A DNA stretch of 64,000 nt from an uncultured Stenotrophomonas sp. (GCA_913775725.1 CAJYNG010000022.1:62001-126000); one strand, 5' to 3'; shown: positions 34,119-45,887, counted from the stretch's first letter. A program made the numbers and translations. The notes: generated by a model not told the origin, from the letters alone.

Positions 34119-34511
34119 ATGACCATCACCCTGCAGATCGAAGGGACCGCCATCGATGACATTGCCAGCCTGTACGCGGAGATCAACCGCGTTTTCATGG
34201 CCGGCGAGGACTGGCAGCTCGGACCGAGCCTGGATGCGCTGGACGACCTGTTGCATGGCGGCCATGGCGCGTTGGCCGGCCATGCGCAGGCCACACTGAT
34301 CTGGCGCGATATCGCCCACAGCCGCACGGCCCTGGGCGTGGAGACCACCCGCCAATGGCTGCAGGCCAAGCTGGACACACCAGGCAGCTTCAATACGCAG
34401 GCCATTGCCCGCCAACTGGACGCGCTGCAACGGGGTGAAGGCCCGACCTACTTCGAGATCGTCATGGAGATCTTCGGCGGCCATCCGAACATCACGCTTG
34501 TACCGGATTGA
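34119..34511 (+). CDS. Barstar-like ribonuclease inhibitor
   Basis: This 130-residue protein matches the barstar family, which blocks barnase-type ribonucleases by plugging their active site. The diagnostic segment is AEINRVFMAGEDWQLGPSLDALDDLLHGG (about 21-49), which includes the acidic helix that enters the RNase active site. The C-terminal half (PTYFEIVMEIFGGHPNITLVPD) is also seen in other proteobacterial barstar proteins. The ATG at 34119 gives the expected N terminus (MTITLQIEG). No barnase-like gene is in the window, so it is probably an orphan immunity gene or a regulator of a distant RNase. Confidence 0.85.
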   Translation: MTITLQIEGTAIDDIASLYAEINRVFMAGEDWQLGPSLDALDDLLHGGHGALAGHAQATLIWRDIAHSRTALGVETTRQWLQAKLDTPGSFNTQAIARQLDALQRGEGPTYFEIVMEIFGGHPNITLVPD

Positions 34512-34555
34512 TGGTAGCGAACTCCAACCAGCGCATTCCCCGGCATTCGATCCAC

Positions 34556-35014
34556 TCAGTGTGCCCGGCTGGCGAAGTAGCGGCTTGCCGGCTCGCGGTA
34601 CAGCAGGAATGCGCAGTACAACGATACGCAGAAGATCGCACCCAGCATAAGAAACTCGAATGGGCCAGCTCTTTTCATATCGACCAGATTCAGCACCATG
34701 GTCTCCAGGAACATGATGACGAACAGTGGGCGAACCCATCCCCAGCGCGCGAAGATGCCCACGCCTACCACGATGCCCGCCAGTCCGTTGAGCACACCGG
34801 CAGTGACCAGCGCGGCATACGGCAGGGAGTGGTAGAGGTTCATCTGCGCCAGCAATTGATACTCCGGCACTTTCGGCCCATAAACCTTAAGCAGGCCGTA
34901 GAGGGCCAAGGCGCCCCCCACCAGCTGGTAGAGCGCGACGATGTAGAGCGAAGGCGGTGCTTCGACGGCGGCCTTGGCCTGCGGATCCTCAGGTGCCGCA
35001 GAATGCTGTGTCAT
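34556..35014 (-). CDS. Conserved four-helix membrane protein
   Basis: This 152-residue protein has a hydrophilic N terminus and four predicted helices: [59 protein letters not shown] and [20 protein letters not shown] do not recognise the family. It is convergent with the barstar-like gene and divergent from mutS, with no operon partner. No catalytic motif is visible. Confidence 0.65.
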   Translation of the reverse strand: MTQHSAAPEDPQAKAAVEAPPSLYIVALYQLVGGALALYGLLKVYGPKVPEYQLLAQMNLYHSLPYAALVTAGVLNGLAGIVVGVGIFARWGWVRPLFVIMFLETMVLNLVDMKRAGPFEFLMLGAIFCVSLYCAFLLYREPASRYFASRAH

Positions 35015-35219
35015 CGCTCGCTCCCTGATTGTCGTGGCGCCAGCCTGGCTGCATACCCGAGGCTACACCCCCGCTGCCGAGCCTGATAGCCCCCTACCCT
35101 TGGCAACGACAGCAGGCCTGCAACGCGCGACCCGCTCCAACCGTTACCATGGACGGCCCTGTACCAGCTCCGCTGCCGCCGCCCTCCGGCGCGGCCGGAC
35201 GCCCAGATCCACGAGTCCC

Positions 35220-37811
<2,592 letters not shown>

Positions 37812-37835
37812 CCGCAGCGCCGCGGGAGGCCTTGG

Positions 37836-37856
37836 GCCCGGGGAGTTTCCCCGGGC
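37836..37856 (+). terminator. Hairpin after mutS
   Basis: A perfect 9-base stem (GCCCGGGGA/TCCCCGGGC) with a 3-base loop begins 25 bases past the mutS stop. Only a weak AT stretch follows, so it is a probable but not classical terminator. Confidence 0.55.
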
Positions 37857-38004
37857 TATCGAAAGACCCCGCAAATCTGATTCTGCGTTTCAATTGACAG
37901 AATCTATCAACATGAACGAATCATTCGATTATTCATTTCATCTGGCCCTAGCTACAGTCGAGTGAAGATGTTTCCAAGTCTTCACCGCCACCAGGAGCCA
38001 GCCG

Positions 38005-39648
38005 ATGAGCCAGTCCGACAACAACAACGCCAAGTGCCCGTATCACAGCGCCCCGTCGCCTGAGGAAGGCGCCCAGCAGCAGCGCGAGCTGAGCACCACG
38101 CCCAAGCAGAAACATGGCGATGATCCGGTCACGCCGATGACCACGGCCTTCGGCGCGCCGGTGGTGGACAACCAGAACAGCAAGACCGCCGGCCCCCGTG
38201 GCCCGCTGCTGATGGAAGACGTCTGGCTGCTGGAAAAGCTGGCCAACCTCAACCGCGAGATCATTCCCGAGCGCCGCATGCACGCCAAGGGCTCGGGTGC
38301 GTTCGGTACCTTCACTGTCACCCACGACATCAGCAAGTACACCCGCGCCAAGCTGTTCGAGAAGGTCGGCAAGCAGACCGAGATGTTCGCCCGTTTCACC
38401 ACAGTGGCCGGCGAACGTGGCGCCGCCGACGCCGAGCGTGACATCCGCGGCTTCGCGCTGAAGTTCTACACCGAGGAAGGCAACTGGGACCTGGTCGGCA
38501 ACAACACGCCGGTGTTCTTCCTGCGCGACCCGCGCAAATTCGCCGACCTCAACAAGGCCGTGAAGCGCGACCCGCACACCAACCTGCGCAGCGCGCGCAA
38601 CAACTGGGATTTCTGGACGCTGCTGCCCGAAGCCCTGCTGCAGGTGACCGTGGTGATGAGCGATCGCGGCATCCCGCGCAGCTTCCGCCACATGCACGGC
38701 TTCGGCTCGCACACCTACAGCTTCACCAACGCCGACAGTGAGCGCTTCTGGGTCAAGTTCCACTTCGTCAGCCAGCAGGGCATCGAATCGCTGACCGACG
38801 CGCAGGCGCAGATCCTGGTCGGCCATGACCGCGAAAGCCACGGCCGCGACCTGTTCGCCGCGATCGAGAAGGGTGACTTCCCGAAGTGGAAGCTGTTCAT
38901 CCAGGTCATGCCGGAACTGGATGCGGAAACCTACCGCGTGCACCCGTTCGACCTGACCAAGGTGTGGCCGAAGAGCGACTACCCGCTGATCGAAGTGGGC
39001 CAGTTCGAACTGAACCGCAACCCGGTCAACTGGTACCAGGACGTGGAGCAGTCAGCATTCGCACCGAGCAACCTGGTGCCGGGCATCGGCCCGTCGCCGG
39101 ACAAGATGCTGCAGGCGCGCCTGTTCGCCTACTCCGATGCGCAGCGCTACCGCCTGGGCGTGAACCACCACCAGATTCCGGTGAACGCCGCACGCTGCCC
39201 GGTGCACAGCAACCACCGCGACGGTGCGATGCGCGTGGACGGCAACTACGGTGGCCTGCCGCACTACGAGCCGAACAGCTACGGCCAATGGCAGGAGCAG
39301 CCGGAGTACCGCGAGCCGCCGATGAAGATCCGCGGTGACGCCGACTTCTGGAACTTCCGCGAGGACGACGCCGACTACTTCAGCCAGCCCGGTGCCCTGT
39401 TCCGTAGCTACAACCAGGCACAGAAGGACCGCCTGTTCGCCAACACTGCCCGCGCTCTGGGCGATGCGCCGGACTTCATCAAGCAGCGCCACATCGACAA
39501 CTGCAGCAAGGCCGACCCGGCCTACGGTGCCGGCATTGCCGCGGCGCTGAAGGCGCTGGCCAGCCAGCCGTCGGATCCGTTCAAGCCGGCGCAGCCGGAA
39601 GCGGACTTCCCCACTGCCACCCCGGGCGCGGAAGACATTGAGCTCTGA
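38005..39648 (+). CDS. katA: Monofunctional haem catalase
   Basis: This 547-residue enzyme breaks down hydrogen peroxide. The active-site His is in [14 protein letters not shown], followed by the conserved [34 protein letters not shown]. The distal Asn lies in VGNNTPVFF and the haem-ligand Tyr in [14 protein letters not shown]. It is a small-subunit catalase (about 500 residues) with a 60-residue polar N-terminal extension. The 190 bases upstream are AT-rich for this genome and contain TTGACA (37894-37899). A binding site for OxyR is expected, but I could not assign one. A strong terminator follows. Confidence 0.95.
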   Translation: MSQSDNNNAKCPYHSAPSPEEGAQQQRELSTTPKQKHGDDPVTPMTTAFGAPVVDNQNSKTAGPRGPLLMEDVWLLEKLANLNREIIPERRMHAKGSGAFGTFTVTHDISKYTRAKLFEKVGKQTEMFARFTTVAGERGAADAERDIRGFALKFYTEEGNWDLVGNNTPVFFLRDPRKFADLNKAVKRDPHTNLRSARNNWDFWTLLPEALLQVTVVMSDRGIPRSFRHMHGFGSHTYSFTNADSERFWVKFHFVSQQGIESLTDAQAQILVGHDRESHGRDLFAAIEKGDFPKWKLFIQVMPELDAETYRVHPFDLTKVWPKSDYPLIEVGQFELNRNPVNWYQDVEQSAFAPSNLVPGIGPSPDKMLQARLFAYSDAQRYRLGVNHHQIPVNAARCPVHSNHRDGAMRVDGNYGGLPHYEPNSYGQWQEQPEYREPPMKIRGDADFWNFREDDADYFSQPGALFRSYNQAQKDRLFANTARALGDAPDFIKQRHIDNCSKADPAYGAGIAAALKALASQPSDPFKPAQPEADFPTATPGAEDIEL

Positions 39649-39669
39649 TCGCCCTGTCCCGTGTACGGC

Positions 39670-39703
39670 ACGCCGCCTCCCCGTGAGGCGGCGTCGCCGT
39701 TTT
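39670..39703 (+). terminator. Intrinsic terminator after katA
   Basis: A perfect 10-base stem ACGCCGCCTC/GAGGCGGCGT with a 5-base loop is followed within five bases by a T-run (cgccgTTTTAA). It lies 22 bases after the catalase stop. Confidence 0.85.
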
Positions 39704-39756
39704 AACGGTCCGCGTCGTATCGTCTGCACGCCCAACCCCAATCAAGGATTTCGCAG

Positions 39757-40359
39757 ATGAGCCTGACCGACGAACTTCTCGCCAAACTGCAGGGCGCCCC
39801 GCTGCAGCAGGTGTCGCAGCAGCTCGGCATCAGCGATACCCAGGCCTCCGGTGCGATCAGTGCCGCGCTGCCGGTGCTGATGGGCGCACTGGGCAACAAC
39901 GCCGCGCAGCCGCAGGGCGCACAGGCGCTGCTCGGCGCCTTGCAGAACAACCACAGCGGCCTGGACCTGGGCAGCGTGCTCGGCTCGGTGCTGGGCGGCG
40001 GTGGCGGCGGTGCCGCCAGCGATGGCGCCGGCATTCTCGGCCACATCTTCGGCGGCAGCCAGCAGAAGGTGGAAACCGGCCTGTCCCAGGCCACCCAGCT
40101 CGACAGCGGCCGCACCAGCCAGCTGCTGCAGATCCTCGCACCGATCGTGATGGCCTTCCTCGCCCAACGCCTGGGCGGTGGCCAGGCCGATGCTGGCTCG
40201 CTCAGCCAGGCACTCGGTCAGGAGAAGCAGCAGGTGCAGCAGCAGGGCGGCATCGCCGGCGGCCTGCTCGGCAGCGTGCTGGACCAGGATGGCGACGGCC
40301 AGTTCGGCATGAGCGACCTGCTCAAGCTCGGTGGCAACCTGCTCGGCGGCAAGCGCTGA
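39757..40359 (+). CDS. DUF937-family protein
   Basis: This 200-residue protein has the DUF937 pattern of repeated Gln/Ala/Gly-rich helices. It opens MSLTDELLAKLQGAPLQQVSQQLG, then ALPVLMGALGNNAAQ, a glycine-rich linker (VLGGGGGGAA) and LLQILAPIVMAFLAQRLG. The C terminus, DQDGDGQFGMSDLLKL, has the Asp pattern of an EF-hand calcium loop. No signal peptide or catalytic motif is seen. The function of the family is unknown. Confidence 0.85.
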   Translation: MSLTDELLAKLQGAPLQQVSQQLGISDTQASGAISAALPVLMGALGNNAAQPQGAQALLGALQNNHSGLDLGSVLGSVLGGGGGGAASDGAGILGHIFGGSQQKVETGLSQATQLDSGRTSQLLQILAPIVMAFLAQRLGGGQADAGSLSQALGQEKQQVQQQGGIAGGLLGSVLDQDGDGQFGMSDLLKLGGNLLGGKR

Positions 40360-40377
40360 CGGAGGGTGTCGCCGGGC

Positions 40378-40467
40378 ATGGCCCGGTGCTACCGGGCGCC
40401 ACCTTCACCGATATCCGCCGGGCGTGACCGGCATCTCCTTGGATAGCGCCGGGCCATGCCCGGCGGC
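40378..40467. repeat. Palindromic repeats between convergent genes (SMAG-like)
   Basis: The gap holds two GC-rich palindromes. One is built on CCGGGCatgGCCCGG followed by tgcTACCGGGCG, the other is CGCCGGGCcatGCCCGGCG at 40447-40465. TAGCGCCGGGC wording is typical of SMAG units. They may stop transcription from both flanking genes. Exact borders are approximate. Confidence 0.65.
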
Positions 40468-41658
40468 TTACCGGTTGCCCGCCTTCAACCACTCCAGGAT
40501 CGGCGCGAACACCGGCGCCCGCATCGAGCGCGGCGGCGCCACGTCCTTGCCTTGTTCCTGCGCCTGCCAGTACGACCCCGGCAATGGCCCATCGCCCAAC
40601 TCGTAATCCATGCCGTCCCAGCCATCCTCGCGGAAGGCGTAGAAGGCCCAGTGCACCTTGTCCTGCTCCAGCACCTCCAACACGTCCTGCAGGTAGCGGC
40701 GGCAGTCCGGCCAGCGCCGCATGCAACCGAATTCGCCGACCACCATGCGGTTGGCCCCGACGCCATGCGTCTTCGCCCAGTCCATCGGCTGCTGCAGGTA
40801 GCTGCGCACGCGCGCGGCATCCCACCGCTCGCTGCGGTCGCCGAACGGCACCACGCCGGGGTAGCGGTACGGCGTGGCACGCTTCTGGTTCGGTGCACTG
40901 GTCGCCGCGTAGGGCTCGTACATGTGCACGCTGTACAGCAAGCGCGTATCGGGCAACGGTGCAGGCCAATAGGTGAAACCATCGGCCGCGGCATACCAGC
41001 CAGCATCCAGCATCAGCGGCATCTCCGTGTCGACCTCGCGGATGCTGGTGATCAGTTCCGAGTAGAACCGGCGCAGATCACGAGGTCCATCCTGCACACC
41101 GGCGTACCACTGCCGCATGGCCTCTGCCGAAGCATGCTCGGCCAGGCCGGCAGCGTACTCCGGCACCGGCTCGTTGATCAGGTTGTAGGCGGCCAGCGCA
41201 GGATGCCCCTTCAGCGCAGAGGCGAGGTCATGCCAGAAGCGCTGGGCCGGCACGTGGTTGTCGAAGGACTGCCACAGCCGCGGGTCGACCTTGTCGCCGT
41301 TGTGCTGTTTCCAGCGCAGCAACGGCAGCGACAGCGGGGTCAGCACCACCTTCAGCCCGGCCGCGTCGGCGTCGTCCAGTACGCGGCGCAGCACAGCCAG
41401 ATCGGCGGGAACCAGGCCACGGTAGTCATCGGCGTTGCCGATCAGGAAGTCACGTCCGCCCCGCCCCTTCCACTTGTCCGGCACCAGGCGCACCCAGGTC
41501 GCGCCGGTCGCGCGCAGTGCGTCGAAGTAGGCCCGGTCCGGGGGCGACATGTTCATGCTGTTGCCGCCGCGTTGAGGGGTATCCCAGAAGGTGATGTCGG
41601 CGGCGAATACCGGGGCGGCGGCGAGGGTCAGGCACAGCAGGCTGTGGCGCAGGCGCAT
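40468..41658 (-). CDS. Exported glycoside hydrolase, family 5-like (cellulase fold)
   Basis: This 396-residue secreted enzyme has a signal peptide (MRLRHSLLCLTLAAAPVFA) and a TIM-barrel of the GH5 type. The acid/base Glu is in LINEPVPEY, a substrate-binding His-Tyr motif is YSVHMYEPYAA and the nucleophile Glu is in MVVGEFGCMRRW. Such enzymes cut beta-1,4 glucans or related plant or microbial polysaccharides. I chose the ATG at 41658 (GGAAGA upstream, start of the signal peptide). Longer readings run through a repeat. Substrate not predicted. Confidence 0.85.
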   Translation of the reverse strand: MRLRHSLLCLTLAAAPVFAADITFWDTPQRGGNSMNMSPPDRAYFDALRATGATWVRLVPDKWKGRGGRDFLIGNADDYRGLVPADLAVLRRVLDDADAAGLKVVLTPLSLPLLRWKQHNGDKVDPRLWQSFDNHVPAQRFWHDLASALKGHPALAAYNLINEPVPEYAAGLAEHASAEAMRQWYAGVQDGPRDLRRFYSELITSIREVDTEMPLMLDAGWYAAADGFTYWPAPLPDTRLLYSVHMYEPYAATSAPNQKRATPYRYPGVVPFGDRSERWDAARVRSYLQQPMDWAKTHGVGANRMVVGEFGCMRRWPDCRRYLQDVLEVLEQDKVHWAFYAFREDGWDGMDYELGDGPLPGSYWQAQEQGKDVAPPRSMRAPVFAPILEWLKAGNR

Positions 41659-41742
41659 TGCGATCTTCCATGAGAAGGAAGATCCAACCTGCGGGGCGCA
41701 AGCCGAACGGTGGCTGAGCGCACGCCGCGCGGCCATGAACCG

Positions 41743-41799
41743 GTAGATGCCAACCTTGGTTGGCAGCCGGGCACAACGCCCACCAAGGTGGGCGACTAC
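41743..41799. repeat. Facing GTAG palindromes (SMAG-like)
   Basis: GTAGATGCCAACCttGGTTGGCA and, opposed to it, CCCACCaaGGTGGGCGACTAC lie between the GH5 gene and the Hsp15 gene, forming a bipartite inverted unit with GTAG at both outer ends. Confidence 0.8.
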
Positions 41800-41801
41800 C
41801 G

Positions 41802-42209
41802 TCAAAGCGCGTCCAGATCGCCCAGCGCACGGATCAACCGCCGCGCGCGCTTGTCCGGTTTGTGCTCCGGCGGCTGGAATCCGTCGCGGGCGGCGATGCG
41901 CAGCGCACGCTGTTCGGCACGGCGTGCCTTGGAGGCCTCGCTCTCGGCATACAGCTGCTGTGCCGTCGGCGCTGGCCCGCGCTGATCGCTCAAGCCGAGC
42001 ACCTGGACCTCGAAATGCTCCTCACCACGGTCGACCTGCAGCTGCTCGCCCACGCGCACCGCGCGTGAGGATTTCGGGCGCTGCCCAGCCACGCTGACCT
42101 TGCCGGTTTCGATGGCCTGCTTGGCCAGGCTGCGGGTCTTGAAGAAACGGGCCGCCCACAACCAGATGTCCAGGCGGACACTGGGCGACAGCGGGGAAAG
42201 CTCGGTCAT
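41802..42209 (-). CDS. hslR: Hsp15-like S4-domain RNA-binding protein
   Basis: This 135-residue protein has an S4 RNA-binding domain at the N terminus (VRLDIWLWAARFFKTRSLAKQAIETGKVSVAG). A conserved middle (RPKSSRAVRVGEQLQV) and a basic C-terminal tail (RAEQRALRIAARDG ... DKRARRLIRALG) follow. Hsp15 binds stalled 50S subunits with nascent chains and recycles them after heat shock. Length matches E. coli HslR (133). Nine bases separate its start from the upstream lipoprotein stop, so they are probably co-transcribed. Confidence 0.9.
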   Translation of the reverse strand: MTELSPLSPSVRLDIWLWAARFFKTRSLAKQAIETGKVSVAGQRPKSSRAVRVGEQLQVDRGEEHFEVQVLGLSDQRGPAPTAQQLYAESEASKARRAEQRALRIAARDGFQPPEHKPDKRARRLIRALGDLDAL

Positions 42210-42218
42210 CGGCAGGGA

Positions 42219-42458
42219 CTACTCCGTTCGCTTGTTCAGGGGACGCGGGTTGTCGGGGTCGGTGCGGCAGCCGCTGCCCCCGATCAGGGTGGGTACGCCG
42301 GCGGAAAGATCCTGGCGCTGGCTGCCGACCAGGCACTCGGGGCGGTCGGTTGGCCGCACCTGGGTATCGCCCAGCCGGTCACCCGTCGAACATGCGGCCA
42401 GTGCGGCGCCGATCAAGGCCAGCGCCACGTTCCGCTTCACCTGCAGTCGTTGATGCAT
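42219..42458 (-). CDS. Small lipoprotein of unknown function
   Basis: This 79-residue predicted lipoprotein has MHQRLQVKRNVALALIGAALAAC, with lipobox LAAC (Cys23). The short polar mature part contains two more cysteines (PECLVGS, GSGCRTDPDNPRP). ATG 42458 has AGGA 7 bases upstream. A longer reading would use TTG. The gene precedes hslR and is divergent from the MATE pump. I do not recognise the family. Confidence 0.65.
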   Translation of the reverse strand: MHQRLQVKRNVALALIGAALAACSTGDRLGDTQVRPTDRPECLVGSQRQDLSAGVPTLIGGSGCRTDPDNPRPLNKRTE

Positions 42459-42520
42459 TGCCACATCCTGCAAACAGGCTTGGTGCTAGTGTGCGCCTCC
42501 CGGGATTCGATCACCACTCC

Positions 42521-43993
42521 ATGGCCAAAGCGCCGCTTGACCTGACCTCCGGCCCGATCGGCCGCAATCTCCTGTTGTTTTCCCTGCCGATCCTGGCGGG
42601 CAACATCGCGCAGTCGCTGAACGGTTCGGTGAATGCGGTCTGGGTCGGGCGCTTCCTCGGCGAGGCGGCACTGACCGCCACCGCGAACGCCAACAACATC
42701 ATGTTCTTCCTGATCGGCTCGGTGTTCGGCTTCGGCATGGCCTCGACCATCCTGATCGGCCAGGCGATCGGCGCGCGCGACATCGCGCAGGCACGGCGCG
42801 TGGTCGGCACCAGCGCCACCTTCTTCATCGGCCTGTCGGTAATCATCGCCATCGCCGGCTGGTTCATGGCCCATCCGCTGCTGGCGGCGATGGGCACACC
42901 GGCCGCCTCGCTGCCGCTGGCCGAGGCCTACCTGCAGATCATCTTCCTGGCGATGCCGACGCTGTATGCGTTCGCCTTCCTCACCGCCGCGCTGCGCGGT
43001 GCCGGTGACTCGCGCACGCCGTTCCGTTTCCTGATGGTGTCGGTGGCACTGGACATCGTGCTGAACCCGGTACTGATCTTCGGCATGGGGCCCTTCCCCG
43101 CGCTGGGTATCGCCGGCTCGGCCTGGGCCACGCTGGTCGCGCAGACGCTGTCGCTGGCCGGCCTGCTGCTGTACATGCGGCACAAGCGCCACACCCTGTG
43201 GCTGGGCCGCGCCGACATGCGCCTGTTCAAGCTCGACATGACCATCCTCAAGGCGCTGGTGATCAAGGGCGTGCCGATGGGCCTGCAGATGGTGCTGATC
43301 TCGCTGTCGGTGATCCTGCTGATGACCATGGTCAACCAGTACGGCACCGACACCGGCGCGGGTTACGGCGCTGCCCTGCAGCTGTGGAACTACCTGCAGA
43401 TGCCGGCGATGGCGATCGGTGCGGCGTGCTCGTCGATGGCCGCACAGAACGTCGGTGCGCAGCGCTGGGATCGCGTGCGCGGCACCGCGCGCCAGGGCGT
43501 GCTGTTCAATTTCCTGCTGACCGGCGCGCTGATCCTGCCGCTGGTGCTGTTCGACCGCCAGCTGCTGGCGCTGTTCCTGCCACCGGCCAGCCAGGCGCTG
43601 GACATCGCCCGCCACCTCAACCACGTGGTGATCGGCTCGTTCCTGTTCTTCGGTGTCAGCTTCGTGATCTCCGGCGTGGTGCGCTCCACCGGCGCGGTGA
43701 TTCCGCCGCTGCTGATCCTGGCCGGTTCGCTGTGGGGCGTGCGCGTGCCGTTCGCCGAACTGCTGCAGCCGTACTGGGGCGCCGATGCGATCTGGTGGAG
43801 CTTCCCGGTCAGTTCGCTGGTGTCGATGCTGCTGTCGCTGGCGTATTACCGCTGGGGTGGCTGGCGCAAGGCGAAGATGATGGGCAAGCCTTCGCACGCC
43901 GAAGAACTGGCCACGCCGTCGGAAATTCCGGCCTGCCCACCGTCGCCGGTGGCCGACCCGGATGCCGCGCTGGAGTCAGCGCCACCGCGTTGA
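42521..43993 (+). CDS. MATE-family efflux transporter
   Basis: This 490-residue inner-membrane exporter has twelve helices in two homologous halves, opening LTSGPIGRNLLLFSLPILAGNIAQSLNGSVNAVWVGRFLGEAAL. The second-half start is VIKGVPMGLQMVLISLSVILLMTMVNQYG. MATE proteins swap cationic drugs for sodium or protons. The C-terminal extension of about 30 polar residues is unusual but short. It is transcribed alone, ending at a repeat cluster. Confidence 0.92.
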   Translation: MAKAPLDLTSGPIGRNLLLFSLPILAGNIAQSLNGSVNAVWVGRFLGEAALTATANANNIMFFLIGSVFGFGMASTILIGQAIGARDIAQARRVVGTSATFFIGLSVIIAIAGWFMAHPLLAAMGTPAASLPLAEAYLQIIFLAMPTLYAFAFLTAALRGAGDSRTPFRFLMVSVALDIVLNPVLIFGMGPFPALGIAGSAWATLVAQTLSLAGLLLYMRHKRHTLWLGRADMRLFKLDMTILKALVIKGVPMGLQMVLISLSVILLMTMVNQYGTDTGAGYGAALQLWNYLQMPAMAIGAACSSMAAQNVGAQRWDRVRGTARQGVLFNFLLTGALILPLVLFDRQLLALFLPPASQALDIARHLNHVVIGSFLFFGVSFVISGVVRSTGAVIPPLLILAGSLWGVRVPFAELLQPYWGADAIWWSFPVSSLVSMLLSLAYYRWGGWRKAKMMGKPSHAEELATPSEIPACPPSPVADPDAALESAPPR

Positions 43994-43994
43994 G

Positions 43995-44052
43995 GTGGGT
44001 GCGGACCGTTGGTCCGCACAGGCCTGTAAGCCGAGCATGGGCTCGGCTCTAC
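43995..44052. repeat. Two palindromes after the MATE gene (SMAG-like)
   Basis: GTGCGGACCgttGGTCCGCAC (about 43999-44019) and the inverted unit AAGCCGAGCatggGCTCGGCTCTAC ending at 44052 fill the gap between the convergent MATE and DUF1801 genes. They may terminate both. Confidence 0.8.
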
Positions 44053-44061
44053 AGAAGACGG

Positions 44062-44469
44062 TCAGCGCTTCTTCTTCGCCGCGTTGAAGGTCGCCGCCGC
44101 GCGCATCAGCGCCTTGAACGCAGTGGCATCCGGCATCGCGCCTTCATGGACGTCGATCGCGCGCCGCGTGTTGCCCTCCAGGCTGGCGTTGAACAGGCCT
44201 TTGGGGTCGGCCAGCGCCGCACCGTTGGCGAAGGTCAGTTTCACCGCCTGCTTGTAGGTTTCGCCGGTGCACAGGATGCCGTTGTGCTCCCACACCGGTG
44301 TACCGCGCCACTTCCAGGTTTCCTGCACGTCCGGCAGCGCTTCATGGATCAACGCTCGCACGCGTGCCAGCACTTCGCCACGCCAGTCGCCCAGCTCGGC
44401 GATGCGTGCATCGATCAGTTCAGCTGCCGGGGTTCCGGCATCGGCAGGGTTCGGCGCGTGCGTGGCCAT
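44062..44469 (-). CDS. DUF1801-family protein (first copy)
   Basis: This 135-residue soluble protein of the DUF1801 (YdhG/YjhX-type) fold has ALPDVQETWKWRGTPVWEHNGILCTGETYKQAVKLTFANGAAL in its core. It ends in a lysine-rich tail (FNAAKKKR). The family resembles the frataxin-like YdhG group; its function is unknown. Another DUF1801 gene of different sequence follows 38 bases upstream on the same strand, so the two may form one operon. Confidence 0.82.
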   Translation of the reverse strand: MATHAPNPADAGTPAAELIDARIAELGDWRGEVLARVRALIHEALPDVQETWKWRGTPVWEHNGILCTGETYKQAVKLTFANGAALADPKGLFNASLEGNTRRAIDVHEGAMPDATAFKALMRAAATFNAAKKKR

Positions 44470-44507
44470 CAGCGGTTCTCGTCGGGAAAGGAATCAGAAT
44501 GCCGGGG

Positions 44508-44942
44508 TTACATGCGCTCGCCGGGCAACGCGGCGGCCTGGCGCACCCAGTCGAGGAACTGTGCTTCATCCAGCGCGCCATCCTGCGGGATGTGCAGGTA
44601 GCGCGTATCGGCACTCTTGGACGGCTCAGGTGGCATCGGCCTCAGTGCAGCGCCACGGAAGAACGCCACCTTGATGTAGCGGGTGAAGCAATGGAAGCTG
44701 AGAAACCAGCCTTCGCCCGCGGCCACCGCATACATCGGCGAGTTCCACTTCACCGCCTTGTGCACCCCGGGTATGGCCCGTTCGATCAGGGCATCCAGCT
44801 GTGCGCCGATCGGCCGCTTCCAGTCCGGCATCGCGGCGATATAGGCCTGCACCGTGGCATCGCCCTCGCCCTTGGCGATCTGCGGATTGCCGCCGGACAA
44901 CAGCGTGGGCGCGGCGGAAGGTGCGGTTCGCTTGGCAGGCAT
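44508..44942 (-). CDS. DUF1801-family protein (second copy)
   Basis: This 144-residue protein with DUF1801 core GVHKAVKWNSPMYAVAAGEGWFLSFHCFTRYIKVAFFRGAALRPMPPE (about 59-106) has a C-terminal helix pair that may interact with a partner (YLHIPQDGALDEAQFLDWVRQAAALPG). The pattern is shared with the neighbour, but identity is low, so it is an old duplication rather than a recent one. No catalytic motif. It is probably in the same transcript as the first copy. Confidence 0.82.
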   Translation of the reverse strand: MPAKRTAPSAAPTLLSGGNPQIAKGEGDATVQAYIAAMPDWKRPIGAQLDALIERAIPGVHKAVKWNSPMYAVAAGEGWFLSFHCFTRYIKVAFFRGAALRPMPPEPSKSADTRYLHIPQDGALDEAQFLDWVRQAAALPGERM

Positions 44943-45022
44943 CGCACGGCACGTCCATCGGGATGATGCCGGCAGCCTAGCGCGACGCGCGCCTGTCGGT
45001 CACGGCGCGGTGCGCCATCGGC

Positions 45023-45403
45023 TCAGTCCGCCTGCCGCGCCCGGAACTGACGCCACTCCGGCAGCTTGCGGTGCCGGCGCAGCGAGCGCATCAGGGCCGC
45101 CATCACCACGCCGAACAGCGCACCAGCCAACAGGCCGGCCACCAGCAACAGCGCCAGCGGGCGTTCACTGCCCTGCCACAGCATCAGCCACATCAGCGCG
45201 GTCCAGAACAGCCCGAACAGCAGGCCCTGCACCAGCGCATTGGTGCCGAAGCCGGCCAGGATCGGCGGCGGCAGTGCGATGCCCATGCGCCACAGCAGGC
45301 GATGCAGCAGCGGTGCCGATTGCACACGCGCCAGCCCCTTGCCGTCGAGGAAGCGAAGCGCCGACTGGATCACGGCGGGATAGCGCGGGTTGATATCGTC
45401 CAT
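45023..45403 (-). CDS. DUF6404-like small membrane protein
   Basis: This 126-residue protein has two hydrophobic helices (NALVQGLLFGLFWTALMWLMLW and LALLLVAGLLAGALFGVVMAALM) after an amphipathic start (NPRYPAVIQSALRFLDGKGLARVQSAPLLHRLLWRMG). The PPPILAGF segment before helix 1 fits DUF6404. Start at ATG 45403; the ribosome site is weak. It is downstream of the ribosomal-protein block, possibly by read-through past the rplS terminator. Function unknown. Confidence 0.6.
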   Translation of the reverse strand: MDDINPRYPAVIQSALRFLDGKGLARVQSAPLLHRLLWRMGIALPPPILAGFGTNALVQGLLFGLFWTALMWLMLWQGSERPLALLLVAGLLAGALFGVVMAALMRSLRRHRKLPEWRQFRARQAD

Positions 45404-45435
45404 CACCTGATCGTGGCCGATGCAATGCCGGAAAC

Positions 45436-45460
45436 GCAAACGGCCACCCGAAGGTGGCCG
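45436..45460 (-). terminator. Terminator after rplS
   Basis: On the minus strand an 8-base stem CGGCCACC/GGTGGCCG (45441-45460) closed by a UUCG tetraloop is followed by TTTGCGTTT. A smaller AACAAC-ttcg-GTTGTT hairpin lies just before it. Together they should end the rpsP-rimM-trmD-rplS transcript. Confidence 0.8.
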
Positions 45461-45485
45461 TCGCGGCAACAACCGAAGTTGTTTA

Positions 45486-45887
45486 TCAGGCCTTTTCGGC
45501 CAGACGGGCAGCCTTGGCGGCAGCAGCGGCAGCCAGGTCTTCCTTGATGCGGGCAGCCTTGCCTTCCAGGCCACGCAGGTAGTACAGCTTGCCGGCGCGG
45601 ACCTTACCACGACGCTTCACTTCGACCGAGTCGATGATGGCGCTGTGGGTCTGGAAAACGCGCTCGACGCCGTAGCCGTGCGAAATCTTGCGGACGGTGA
45701 ACGAGGAGTTCAGGCCGCCGTTCTTGGTCGCGATGACAACGCCTTCATAGGCCTGCACGCGCTCGCGGGTACCTTCCTTCACCTTCACGTTGACGACAAC
45801 GGTGTCGCCCTGGCTGAACTTCGGCAGTTCGCGGGTGATCTGGGCGGATTCGAATTCCGCGACGATGGACTTGTTCAGCTTGCTCAT
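45486..45887 (-). CDS. rplS: 50S ribosomal protein L19
   Basis: This 133-residue L19 sits at the interface of the 30S and 50S subunits. The start [19 protein letters not shown] is typical. The core is [35 protein letters not shown] and [27 protein letters not shown]. The C-terminal alanine/lysine tail extends about 15 residues beyond E. coli L19. It is the last gene of the rpsP-rimM-trmD-rplS group. The ATG at 45887 is the canonical start. Confidence 0.97.
   Translation of the reverse strand: MSKLNKSIVAEFESAQITRELPKFSQGDTVVVNVKVKEGTRERVQAYEGVVIATKNGGLNSSFTVRKISHGYGVERVFQTHSAIIDSVEVKRRGKVRAGKLYYLRGLEGKAARIKEDLAAAAAAKAARLAEKA

Noticed and set aside
37865-38004. OxyR operator upstream of catalase
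   Set aside because: ATTC-rich repeats and TTGACA are present, but I could not align four correctly spaced ATAG/CTAT-type elements.
41659-41805. N-terminal extension of the GH5 enzyme (would add 49 residues)
   Set aside because: The extension is translated from facing GTAG repeats and lies ahead of a clear signal peptide with its own ribosome site.
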